From: Lepas anatifera | Lineage: Eukaryota; Arthropoda; Thecostraca; Lepadidae | Direction of reading: 5' to 3' | NCBI GenBank assembly: GCA_034440635.1 | Contig: JAOTON010001136.1 | Coordinates: 1,364,501-1,428,500 of the forward strand | DNA: 64,000 nucleotides | In this document: positions 46,254 to 56,000 of the stretch, piece by piece | How positions within the stretch are numbered: the first letter of the stretch is position 1 | Layout of the letters: every line of letters begins with the position of its first letter | Translations under genes and position numbers: made by a program | The notes under the pieces: generated by a model | The model's input: only the letters and a program-made list of their open reading frames with translations | Told to the model about the DNA's origin: nothing | Databases searched by the model: none

Positions 46254-47689
46254 AACTGTTACACAAGGCGGTGATTCAACAGTGTTGCTGAGAGCGAGTT
46301 TAAATAATATTTCAAAATGCTTTAAATGTAACAAGACACAAAAATGTACCTTCTTTAAAACAAACATGAGAACAAAAAGCCAGAGCCATTAAGAAAAGGC
46401 ATAATGAAACACTCAAAATCCTAAGATAGGGCTCATGAATGCTATGTCTATATAAGCCAATTAGATTAACAGAAGTTGGGTGCAAAATCAAATTTATTTT
46501 ACATTTGTTTTATCTGTAACTCATGTTCCCTTCATCTGTCCTAAGCACTACAAAGCAATACACCTATCATTCACAAGAATTTAATCTCTAGTATGGGCCA
46601 TGCTGCTAAAATATTATTTATGCATGTTTGGGAACATAAATTACTGAAAGACGTCCTAGAAATCTTGGAATTCAGCCATAAATTGGTCATACATCAAGAA
46701 GCTATCCAAAATATCATGTCATTCCCATCCTTTTATGTGTGAGGATAATTTAAAGAAGAGCAACAATACCACTATCACAAGCAACTAAAAAGAAAAATAG
46801 AGTGAAATAATCGAAGATTCGTGTCTTACACCTGCACAAAACTGTCATGAAAACACACTGGATAACAGACAAATCCGTTGTTCGCGCAAGCGCTTGAAAA
46901 TGAGGCGCCAGGTTCACCGCAATTTACGCCCAGCAAAACATTTTTCTTCCTCGCTTGTGTGACATCATACCAGGTGATGACCTCACACCTACGTCACGGA
47001 TTTTCTCCAGTTTCTAGTGCCGACCCAATACGCATTACAAGTCCAGCTATTTAGAGAAGAAATACATCAATCAATTTTTTATTTCATTTTCCATATAGAC
47101 AGGTGAAGAGGCAAAGGACATGAACAGCAGATAAGAAACATGAGAGAGGCAAGCAATAGTCATACAGTACAGCACAAGGTGAGTATGTTGTGATATTTGT
47201 ATGTTATGAGATTAGGACAAATAATAATGCTGGTCAGTAGAAATAACACAAAAACAAAGCAAAAAAACAAAAGAGAGAAGCAATACAAAATAAAATGAGC
47301 AGACAGATCATCCAAAACGTGCCTAACAAAACAATTAAAATGACGGAAAAAAACTAACCAATTATAATTATATGTTTGATTGAAGTTGTGGGCCCACAAA
47401 AATAAAGGATTGATTGAAGTTGTGGGCCCATATCTGCCAAATTTAGGCACTTGATTAGTTTAATCATGCTTCTAACCCTATTAACTTGCAATATCTGCAG
47501 AAAATAATACAAATGAAGAAATTTTCGGGCAAAACATAAAATTTTTTGAGTGGTCTCCTTATATTTTGCTTTAATTACCACTAACATCATTATAAATCAC
47601 TACTGTGTGCTGTAAGTAGGGTAAGTGCTTCCCTTCATATTGATGTACGAGTCAACTCTATTGTGATTGTGTTCCCGAACACAATACAG
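46254..47689. other. AT-rich DNA without recognised genes
   Basis: The inverted relative of 42519-42539 lies near 47012-47032. GATTGAAGTTGTGGGCCCA is directly repeated at about 47376 and 47411. Nothing else is supported. Confidence 0.4.
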
Positions 47690-47946
47690 GAAGAAGAGTA
47701 GGCGGGTTCAAGGCCATACATACCGGCGGGTTGGGCAAGGTGCCAAGTATGTGGACGAGGATTGAATTTTCTGGCTTTGGGAATTGGGAATTAAGTGCTG
47801 TAATCCCATTAAAAGACAAGACCAGTGCCTCTTTGTACTTATCGCTTGGTCTTCCTGAGAAAGGCCGAGTGAAGACTCCAATCGAGCTCGTCAAAGAACG
47901 AAGACAGCAGGTCATTATGGCTTCCAAGGATTTTCAACAATTATAG
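47690..47946 (+). CDS. Putative terminal exon, unknown protein
   Basis: An open frame after a CAATACAG acceptor-like site reads TGRRVGGFKAIHTGGLGKVP, then GFGNWELSAVIPLKDKTSAS and PIELVKERRQQVIMASKDF, and stops at 47946. The composition is protein-like, with balanced charged and hydrophobic residues, but I do not recognise the family. There is no ATG in a good position and no partner exon was found, so it may be chance or a remnant. Confidence 0.25.
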
Positions 47947-48254
47947 GTTATGTACGGTTAGCCAACATTACTTGAAATACGATTCAAAGCTAGTCAAACT
48001 GTATATTGGATCTAATGCATTTGTATCTCACTTCAAAACTGATAATGAAATTACCAAATTCCCTCTAATATGTTAGAGGTAGGTACTTTTTCTTTGCACT
48101 TTATTTATTTCCAGGGAGATTATTCTGTTAAGTAAGGTTACATTGACAACTTAATTATTTTATTTCACAATGCCTCAAATATTGACTGGAGAGGTTAAGA
48201 ATGGTGCAGACTCTTTCCTGAACATGTCCTCGGTGGAGAAACTTATTCATATAC

Positions 48255-48613
48255 GAGTCTGCAAAGTGTGGCAGCAGGCCAGATGAGTCGCACCAGCCAT
48301 CTAAAATTCTCACATCACCAGTCTCCAAAAATTAACACCAATCTGCCACATATCAGGGAGAAAAATGTACCCATTCCTACCCAAAAGTTGCAATGTTACC
48401 TTTATTATTAGTTAGTTAATTAAGGACGTTTTATAAGGCCCTCTTCTGTGTCATAATAACCATTCAGCCATTATTTGTTGGTTTAAGTGTCGCATTCCTC
48501 ACACCAGTCTCACAAATTTGCACAGGATTGATAAAATTTACACCACTTGCTCCTGGCTCCAAGGGCATTCACACCAACAAGATCTCATAAAAATGCCATA
48601 CCTTGCACACTGG
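48255..48613. mobile_element. H2 MITE, diverged copy
   Basis: It begins AGTCTGCAAAGTGTGGCAGCAGG and ends ATGCCATACCTTGCACACTGG. The interior words GTCGCACCAGCCATCTAAAA and ACAAATTTGCAC match the 45936 copy. Further fragments of the same family, in both orientations, lie at about 48670-48925 and 49740-49900. Confidence 0.75.
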
Positions 48614-48925
48614 TTCAGATAGATCGATATATTAAGGCTCATTCCTATGTCTTTATAACAATTTTGACATTATTTGTTTGGTTTCCAGTGTCACCTTCCT
48701 CGCCTAAGTCTCACAAATTCACACCAGGTTGATAACATTCGCACCACATGCTCCTGTCTCCAAGGGCACTCGCACTGACGAGATCTCGTTGAAAATGCCA
48801 TACTTTGCACACTGGCAGATGGGTGTGAATTTTAGGGGGCTGACAATGTGGCACTGAGAGTTTTAGATGGCTGATGCAACTTCTCTGGCTTGCTGTCAGA
48901 CTTTGCAGACTGGTGCACTTTACTA

Positions 48926-50452
48926 TAGGGGAAAGTGTGTATTGCACCCCCTTACTAATTGGGCCCCCCTTATAACAAAGAAAGGTAGTAGTGAAAGTTT
49001 GTTTCGGGCAGATTATGTCTTGGGCAGATTAATCCAGTTCCCCTACTCGCTCTGCCAGTCGTGTTTTTATGATCTCTTGCTGGTGCTTGTCTCCCTTCTA
49101 AGCCTGGTGTGAGTGGTGCAATTTTTAAAACATGTAAGATAGTATCTGGTACCAACAACATTCTGGTATGCGAGAAACAAGGATAAGCACAATTTAATGT
49201 AAAATTGTGTAATTTCGCCTGACTTGCAGTTCACTCATCATTACTTTGGTGTTTAACAATGGATAACCTTGGAACATTGTAAGCAAGAAGCTGAGCTTCA
49301 ACAATCACTGACAGGAAAGTGTATAAATACTGGCCTCTGCCATTTTTTATCAAAAGGTGGTCAAAGTTGTACTAGTGTTATTCAAATTTGTGCGAAGTAA
49401 TAAGACTCTCATTTATTCATTCCACAGACAAAACTTGAGACCAATATGAACATCTTTAGGCTACACAAGGTATTTTAGAAAATGTTTCGGCAATAAGGTC
49501 ACTTAAATTATAGCCCTCCTTTATATGCAATGTACATGGTAGACTCTCTCCTCCAAGAATGGTTTTGACAAGAACATCAGGTCAAAACATTTCTATTGAA
49601 TAACATAAATTTTTTGGTAGTTGACTAAATTTGCTCCAATGGAGCAAAGCTGCACCGATTTATAGTTCCAAATTTACAGAGGAGATTAGGTGGGTAACAA
49701 AGAGAAATGTTTATTTGTTCTGCCCTAAAAATTCCTCCTTTCTGGTAAGGGTCAGTGCATTTTGTCCCTTGTTTGGTGCAAAATTCTCACCACTACCACC
49801 ATTCCTGGGGAACCCTTGCAACAATGAGATCTTGTTAAATATGCCACACTCCATGATATGCCATACTTCAGATGGTAATCCTGACAAAAGTCATACCAGC
49901 TACCTAAAATAATTGTGATGCCAAGTACCCAAAATTGTCTGCACATGTGGAAGAAAAATAGTGCTGCTTACATTGGTTTTATTGGTATTTTCATACATTT
50001 TTGGTTATATTTTTTCTCCAGGGCCATCCACTGTAAAGGCCATGGTTGATGTATAGTGACTTACTGCAGGATGGAATGTTTTTGTTCCTTTTTCATATGG
50101 TGTATGTAGAACAGCAAGCTGATCATAACCTTAGAATTGGTCCTATCCAATGTCTTATTTAGCCCCAGCCTCTGTGAGATTGTGATTGTTTTAAACACCA
50201 CATACGCTGCTCTCTTTTCTTCCTCTCTACATACATCTCCTCTCTATTCTTTTACTCTTCCTCACTGGCAACCGGTCTTGTGATCACTCTTGCATTGTAA
50301 GGAACCTGTATATGAAATGAATGAGTATGGAGGGAAAACATCCTTTATATCCTCAAATCATGGATTCTGTCAAATTAAAGTGTCAAGTGGGGTTTCTTTG
50401 TGGCATGCCATATTGCGTTCAGTTCAAAACTCACTAGAGCCTTATATTCCAG
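48926..50452. other. AT-rich DNA; H2 fragments and a pyrimidine-rich tract
   Basis: About 49740-49900 is a decayed H2 copy (AACAATGAGATCTTGTT, ATGCCACACT). A TCTCTTTTCTTCCTCTC tract lies near 50211. No gene is supported. Confidence 0.4.
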
Positions 50453-50576
50453 GTTTCCTGCCAGACCTGCCATAAGGAAGAAGTGGATGGCCGCGTCTAA
50501 AACAACAAAGGTGCTTGCCACCCACGGCATATGTCGCCAACACTTCAAGCTGAGTGAACCTAACCTCACCGTTTGA
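50453..50576 (+). pseudogene. THAP zinc-finger exon (second half of the domain)
   Basis: THAP domains are C2CH DNA-binding fingers found in host genes and in P-element-type and other transposases. After an acceptor (TTATATTCCAG) the frame reads RFPARPAIRKKWMAASK, then THGICRQHFKLSEP. This is the typical FP-x5-RKKW-x3 block followed by the third zinc ligand Cys and the final His in C-x2-H. A stop follows soon after (50574-50576) where a donor would be expected. The first half with the CxxC pair was not found upstream. It is probably a remnant. Confidence 0.6.
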
Positions 50577-50862
50577 AGTCAACTGCAGTCCCATCAATCA
50601 TGGTCAGTATGAAATGTATTCCCCTGAACCTACAAGTTTTTGTAAAATAATTTGTTTTGCTTGTTGAATATTCGTTTGTGCAGTACTTCCTGTGCTGCTT
50701 CCTTGGGTATCCTACAATCTCATCTATCCAGTGCGGAGGATATTGTGATGTAAGTTTGGTGTTTGTTGTGTACATCTGCTGGATGTTATCCTCTTTTGGC
50801 AACCCCTCTTAATGCAGTCATGCAGTCTGCTTTGGTAGCACGCTCCATCACTTCTAATTACA

Positions 50863-51850
50863 TTATTTACATATGGAATCGGGTGCCATTAGACCCCAAT
50901 TCATGTTTGTGTGTCGTGCTTCACTTTGCCATGTCTCATCCTTGTATCGTGCACATTTTTCATAACCCCACCAGTGTGGCTCCTGTGTCAACTGGAAGTG
51001 AAAAGAATGCATTGCATTCTTACTACTCTGCCATTTACCGTATGATCTGCAGCCAGCTCCTGCTGAGCAGCTGAGAGGCGGGCACTCCATGCTGCCGGTG
51101 CCGGTGTCATGCCGTGGAGCCTGCTGGATCGACTGCCGACCCCCCTGTACACCGGCTCTCAGCCTGTCGAGGGCACCAGCTGCCAGTCGCTTCAGGGCTC
51201 GGGCTGACAGTCCTTCCTGGACACCGGTTACCGGCCCGTCCAGGATTCCGACGAAGTCATTTGCTGGGTATGTATCCCAGCAAATATTCTTATTTACGAA
51301 AAATCCTCTCGAGTGCACTATAAGCCTGGTCTGTTGATTTGCATATATTCCAATAGCACCATTTGCTTCTCGTGCTACACTGAAAATGATTTCAGTGCTG
51401 CTGTTAACCATTTGACTTGACATAGTGACACATTTGTCCTTGCAATGATGAGAGGGCTCCAATAATGCATAGTTTTGCTTCATTTGCTCTAGTTTTACAA
51501 ATTAAGAGCTAAAAATGAAATCTGATGCCCGTTTTATCACTATGTTGCTTTCTTTGATCTCGGCTGCCCTAATGTCTACCTGACATTAGGGCAGACATTT
51601 CTACCTGACCTGAAAATGTTTGGTATTGCTATTCTCTGCCGCATCAAGCCCGCATATCCTACATTGGGGTCTCCCATGGTGCTTTACCCTCAATTTAATG
51701 GGGACATCATCGGAAGAGTTTTTGTTATTAGCATGTGTCATGCACCTTAAATCTAATACACCATCTGTCATGCATATTTTTCGTTTCGTTTACTGCGCAT
51801 TTATTGACATGAGTCTCAAAACATGCATAAGTAGACCCAAATGATCTCAC
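50863..51850. other. No supported gene; 206-codon minus frame of unknown meaning
   Basis: A minus-strand open frame (51483-50863) spans a GC-richer patch at 51060-51250. It shows no family signature, and the opposite strand is partly open too. I leave it unannotated. Confidence 0.35.
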
Positions 51851-51851
51851 A

Positions 51852-52285
51852 GAGGTCACAGGTCAAAACAAGCTTTGTATACAGAAAAAGAAACATTTTT
51901 TCGGCAAATTTGCGCTTTTCCCACGCGTTTCCAATGGAGAGGTCATGACTCGTACCTGACCTTAGGTCAACAATATAAAAAATACCGAAACATAGTTTGT
52001 AGCCCCCGGTGCGCCCATTATATGAAAAAAGGTTGCAAATTGATAAATTAACGCTACTCCGAGTTCCGAGTTATGTAATCCCAAACAATTTTTAAGTGAG
52101 GTTACTTGACCTGGCATGGTGACCTGCCCCGACATGACCCGATTTCATTTTTTTTAGGGAAAGTTGCCGACTTGATTAATTATAAGCTGTACCAAGTACG
52201 GTGGCGCTTGGCGCCGCCGTTTTTACGCGACGACGAAAAATATGTAGGGGGTTAGTCAGCACCCTTCCGCCCCACTGGGGGAGGG
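51852..52285. mobile_element. P2 element, right portion, TTAA-flanked
   Basis: It ends CGCCCCACTGGGGGAGGG before TTAA (52286-52289). It shares CTCACAGAGGTCACAGGTCA and the GGTGGCGCTTGGCGCCGCCG-type block with 25972-27448. The left end is missing. Confidence 0.7.
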
Positions 52286-52365
52286 TTAAAAAGTGAAAAT
52301 TCGTTGCTGAAACGCCAGAAAATGACGGTTTTATGTACGATTGCCCTTATATTTGTGTTTATAAG

Positions 52366-52565
52366 GCCGGGGTGGCCCAGTGGCTTCGTTGCCAGTCTAC
52401 GGATCGGATAGCATGGATTGACGTGGGTTCAATCCCCACGGCGGGAAACCGCCTTCCGTGTCCGATCTAACCCGGTGGAGAGGATCCTTAAACACCCATG
52501 CCAATACTCCCTGGAATTGGGCAAGTGTGCCTGTTGGGAGTGGCCCTAATAAAAAATAAAAATAA
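52366..52565 (+). mobile_element. tRNA-derived SINE, family S3
   Basis: The head has the A box GGTGGCCCAGTGG and the B box GGTTCAATCCCC, spaced more widely than in a standard tRNA. It is followed by a body of about 100 bp and an A-rich tail (AATAAAAAATAAAAATAAG). It is unrelated in head and body to S1. No clean target duplication is visible. Confidence 0.85.
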
Positions 52566-52721
52566 GTAGAAGGAGTAGAAAAAGTATTGTAACGCGCGCC
52601 CTAATGCACATATGGTAGCGGTAAACTAAACCGATGAAGAAATCACTTGGAGCCAATCATCAGATTTCATTCTAGTGTTTGACGCGTAATTATGGTTTAC
52701 CAAGAAACAATTGCCTTTCAG

Positions 52722-52910
52722 AGAGGAGCCGGCCGGAGGTCAAGTACTCGTATGACGTCTGGCATGCAGGCAAAAACCTTGCCCCCCCGTCTGCGGCAAC
52801 GTGCTTCTCAAAGCTCTGCCTGCAAGCCTCTCCTACGGTGGATCACCCCGGTCAAGAACCACTTCTGGTGGTGTGCGCAGCACTCAGAGGGATCCGTCGA
52901 GAAGTTCCAC
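52722..52910 (+). pseudogene. Exon of a THAP-associated 'DVWH/NHFWW' protein, frameshifted
   Basis: The exon has a good acceptor (TTGCCTTTCAG) and donor (CAC|GTAAGA). The first part reads RPEVKYSYDVWHAGKNLA. After a run of seven C at about 52781-52788 a second frame reads KPLLRWITPVKNHFWWCAQH and SEGSVEKFH. The two halves together match a protein type, common in invertebrate and fish genomes with THAP or other zinc fingers, that I recall as transposase-like but cannot name. The frame change at a homopolymer may be real decay or a sequencing indel. Confidence 0.6.
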
Positions 52911-53500
52911 GTAAGAACCGGCATCTCTAACCAGTATGCTTGCTTTCAATATATTGCAACAAAGATAAATGTTACCTGTGTGAAGTACTGTTCAAGCTAG
53001 TCGGACGATGGAGCCTAGAAACTATACTTTGAATGGGACATCTCATCTATAATACCTGGCCACATTTTCACATGCGAACTAATATATTGTGGACCAAGGA
53101 GGAAATATATGTAAAGTAAGTCCCACCTTTGCCTTTTAAAAGTCTTACCACAAGAAGGGCCAATTTTTGGCATACTTTTGTTTTCTAAACCGATGTATGA
53201 AACTAGGTAACCTATGGAAATTCGGGGGGCAAAAAAGGTATGTGCCCCCCAACGGAAAAGCTCGAGATGAAACGTTTTACCCCCTCCCCCAAAGCGGTCG
53301 ACCTCCCTTATGCCCCGACTCCTTTTTTACCCTGTAGGCAAAATTTTGGGGCTTCAACTTTCACAAACAGAACCAGTTGAGTTCAGAGTAAATATTGGGT
53401 TTGGATAGGAAAAAAGTATCTTGAGCCATTATTTTTCACTCCGTGACCTTTATTTTGCTTTTCCCCTGAAATATCCCAAATGTTACCGTCAAGGCATATC
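52911..53500. other. No feature recognised
   Basis: Unassigned DNA with C-runs. No exon or repeat end could be supported. Confidence 0.4.
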
Positions 53501-53615
53501 AAAGGGAATGTGGCACCTTCTCAACGTGATTTTAACTGAGATAACCAAGTTGTAAAGCAGGTCGGAAAACCCGGTACTCCATATGTCATTTGTGTTGGAA
53601 CTCGATATTTCCGTG
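53501..53615. mobile_element. TTAA-type MITE, family 1, left fragment
   Basis: It starts AAAGGGAATGTGGCACCTTC and follows the family for about 110 bp, then breaks directly before a strong hairpin at 53627-53672. The left TTAA is altered to TCAA. Confidence 0.75.
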
Positions 53616-53626
53616 AATGATGAACC

Positions 53627-53672
53627 CAGAGGCCATGTGGGCGTTGCATGGCCTCTGCCATGCAACGCCCAC
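53627..53672. other. Two mutually exclusive hairpins
   Basis: GTGGGCGTTGCATGGC (53637-53652) pairs perfectly over 16 bp with 53657-53672 across a CTCT loop. Alternatively CAGAGGCCATG (53627-53637) pairs perfectly over 11 bp with 53647-53657. The two cannot form together. It has a switch-like layout, but no function is known. Confidence 0.65.
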
Positions 53673-53901
53673 CAGCACGTAACAAAATTAAGTAACTTCA
53701 CATTGTACTTTTGTGACTAGAATGCTGATTCTGGACTTCGCATTATCCTGCAGGAAATAAAATGAGCATTCTGGACTATTCTGGACTTAACATTACACTG
53801 TCAGGACTACAACCAGCATTCTGGACTTGCATCTTGCCAACTGCATAGCCCCGCTCAAGGTTAAAGCTGTGTATGTGACGATATGTTCTCCTTTGCGGCA
53901 G

Positions 53902-54160
53902 GACCGTGCGCGTGTACAGCAGGGTGAGCGACGCGTTCATACTACTGCGCCCTCTGAAGGTTGCCAAGAAGCACGCTCACATCCGCCCACTGCCGGACGC
54001 TTTCTTGCAGCGACGAGCCGTAAACGTTGTGGTCGAGCCTCTGAGCCAGGAGACCGAGGGGCGGCATCCCTTCAGCCTGGTGCACCGAGCACCTGGAGCA
54101 GAGGAAACCAAGGCTGCTCTAGAGTCAGTCAGAACGGAAAGGAGCCGGTTTGGACTTTAA
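53902..54160 (+). CDS. Terminal coding exon of an unrecognised gene
   Basis: After a clear acceptor (TCTCCTTTGCGGCAG) the frame runs to TAA at 54158-54160. It reads TVRVYSRVSDAFILLRPLKV, KHAHIRPLPDAFLQRRAVNV, and near the end RHPFSLVHRAPGAEETKAAL. The GC-rich third positions resemble the real exons of this window, unlike its AT-rich surroundings. I do not recognise the family. Entry is in phase 2, so at least one upstream exon is required. The DVWH exon 1 kb upstream is on the same strand but cannot be linked by sequence alone. Confidence 0.5.
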
Positions 54161-54415
54161 TCTGGCGGTGTTGTGTCTGTTGGCGTCCTGCGTCTACTTA
54201 GTCTCGGACGCAGGCCCGGTGCCGTGGCTCGGGCCTGGTGCCGTGGCGCAGGGCTACCCCTGGACCCGTTGCACTCTCAGTCCGGGGTGAGGCGGTGGAT
54301 GGTTACAGATTTAAATAGTGTAAAACGATTCAGATGCATGTACTTGTCGCGAGTTGCATCGTGCTTATCCTGCTGATTTGTACTGGCTCTGATGCCCATT
54401 GGAAATGTCTTCTCA

Positions 54416-54870
54416 CACTCTCTTTGTACTCGCAGGTGTTGTGTTGGACTTTGCAGTTGTGTGAGGGTCACGGGTGTGAGTGATTTTTCGGTTCTCATTT
54501 ACGTGTCACTCTCTTTGTACTCGCAGGTGTTGTGTTCTACTTTGCAGTTGTGTGAGGGTCGCGGGTGTGAGTGATTTTTCGGTTCGCATTTACGTGTCAC
54601 TCTCTTTGTACTCGCAGGTGTTGTGTTCTACTTTGCAGTTGTGTGAGGGTCACGGGTGTGAGTGATTTTTCGGTTCTCATTTACATGTCACTCTCTTTTG
54701 TACTCGCAGGTGTTGTTTTCTACTTTGCAGTTGTGTGAGGGTCGCGGGTGTGAGTGATTTGGCGGTTCTCATTTACGTGTCACTCTCTTTGTACTCGCAG
54801 GTGTTATGTTCTACTTTGCAGTTGTGTGAGGGTCGCGGGTGTGTGTGATTTGGCGGTTCTCATTTACGCG
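54416..54870. repeat. 91/92-bp tandem repeat, 5 units
   Basis: Units start at 54416, 54507, 54598, 54689 and 54781. Each contains TTTGTACTCGCAGGTGTTRTG and TACTTTGCAGTTGTGTGAGG, that is, pyrimidine-rich CAG acceptor-like sites on the plus strand, one of them joined to GT. Divergence between units is low. Confidence 0.93.
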
Positions 54871-54914
54871 TTATTTTGATACACACGTTTTTATGGATGG
54901 GACAGTTTTTACCT

Positions 54915-55366
54915 TTACAGGATCTCGTCGGCCAGCTCCTTGTAGACGATGTACACCCCGTTCGGGTCCGGCCATTTGCTGCGTATGGCAGCCACCACGC
55001 ATGTCGGCACCGGTTTGCGCGTCCCGCGACCAAGCCTGCCCCACCTGGATCAGAGTGAAACACCATGTGCTGTGATTGAGGTGTCTACTTCAAGATTACC
55101 GTGTGTTAAGACAGTGATTGGGTTTATTGGAGATAATTGCACTAGGAGGGACTTTTAAGACTAACATGGCCACCGTTGATTCCATGGCTCACAGGGCCTC
55201 ACCTCCACAATATGCACTGGCGGTAGGCCTGGCAGCGCCTGGGCCGGTTCAGCGCCCCGAGCTCCCCCGTGCCCTTCTGGAGGCGCAGTGGCATACAACG
55301 CGTCTCGGCGTGGTAGAGCATGGCGCAGGTCACTGCTGCCTCGGTGAGCACGGGGAGGCGGAGTTG
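54915..55366 (-). CDS. P2X7 C-terminal-type domain (P2RX7_C), two 3'-terminal exons
   Basis: P2RX7_C is the cysteine-rich intracellular 'ballast' domain of the P2X7 receptor. In invertebrates it also occurs in unrelated and transposon-associated proteins. Exon A is 55203-55366 and exon B 54915-55044, with GT/AG borders and phase 2. Across the join the reading is [20 protein letters not shown], then [20 protein letters not shown] and [18 protein letters not shown] before TAA. This matches the family's AYRxxILW, GxLGxGxRxxxPxC and IRxxxP blocks. Exon A begins [20 protein letters not shown] after a CTTTTCAG acceptor. No further upstream exon was found before the MITE at 55494. There is no sign of P2X channel segments, so this is not a P2X receptor as seen. 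Confidence 0.7.
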
Positions 55367-55493
55367 CTGAAAAGTTAAAACGCATAATTTTGTTTGGGGT
55401 CAACATTTCTACCTTGCATGTCCCGACCGATTTTTGAAGATGAGTTACTTCCAAGAGGTATTCATCAGTCGTGTTCAGTTCAGTAGTCCTGGC

Positions 55494-55735
55494 CATAGGC
55501 GGATCCAGGGGGCACGTGCCCCCCCCGATCGACCCTCGGCGCCCCCCTGAAAGGTCGATGGCGCCCCCTGAAATGTCGCTTCCCACCCTCCCCCCAGGAT
55601 ACGAAAGTCGGCGCCCACCGATAGGATTTGGCGCCCACCTGATAGGTTTTGCCGGTCATAAGTGGCGCCCCCTGGTCCGGGTGGCGCCCCCCGGATGGTG
55701 CCCCCTCCGATCGGCAATCCTGGATCCCGCCTATG
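55494..55735 (+). mobile_element. hAT-type MITE, family H1, with perfect 8-bp target duplication
   Basis: CATAGGCGGATCCAGG ... ATCCTGGATCCCGCCTATG, 242 bp, flanked by exact GTCCTGGC at 55486-55493 and 55736-55743. This copy and 63596-63851 define the family as hAT-type. Confidence 0.93.
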
Positions 55736-55819
55736 GTCCTGGCCGGATCAGGGGTCGAGGACTGCCAAGTAGTTGAGGGCGACGTTGGTAGAACGGGCAC
55801 ATTATTTTTAGTTAACATG

Positions 55820-56000
55820 CGCAGTGGAGAGGGGCCTGGCGTCAACCCGCAGTGCAGGGGGGGTCTGGCGTCAGCACACAGTGGAGAGGGGTCTGGCGTC
55901 AACACGCAGTGGAGAGGGGTCTGGCGTCAACACGCAGTGGAGAGGGGTCTGGCGTCAACACGCAGTGGAGAGGAGTCTGGCGTCAACACGCAGTGGAGGG
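55820..56000. repeat. 28-bp minisatellite, about 6.4 units
   Basis: Units of the type CAGTGGAGAGGGGTCTGGCG followed by TCAACACG are repeated head to tail. The last four are nearly identical, suggesting recent expansion. Confidence 0.95.

Noticed and set aside
50863..51483. 206-codon minus-strand open frame
   Set aside because: The composition is mixed and the GC-rich middle is open on both strands. No recognisable domain; not supported as a gene.
52366..52450. Candidate tRNA gene (A and B boxes) on the plus strand
   Set aside because: The box spacing is too wide and the cloverleaf fails. A body and A-rich tail follow, so it is a SINE.
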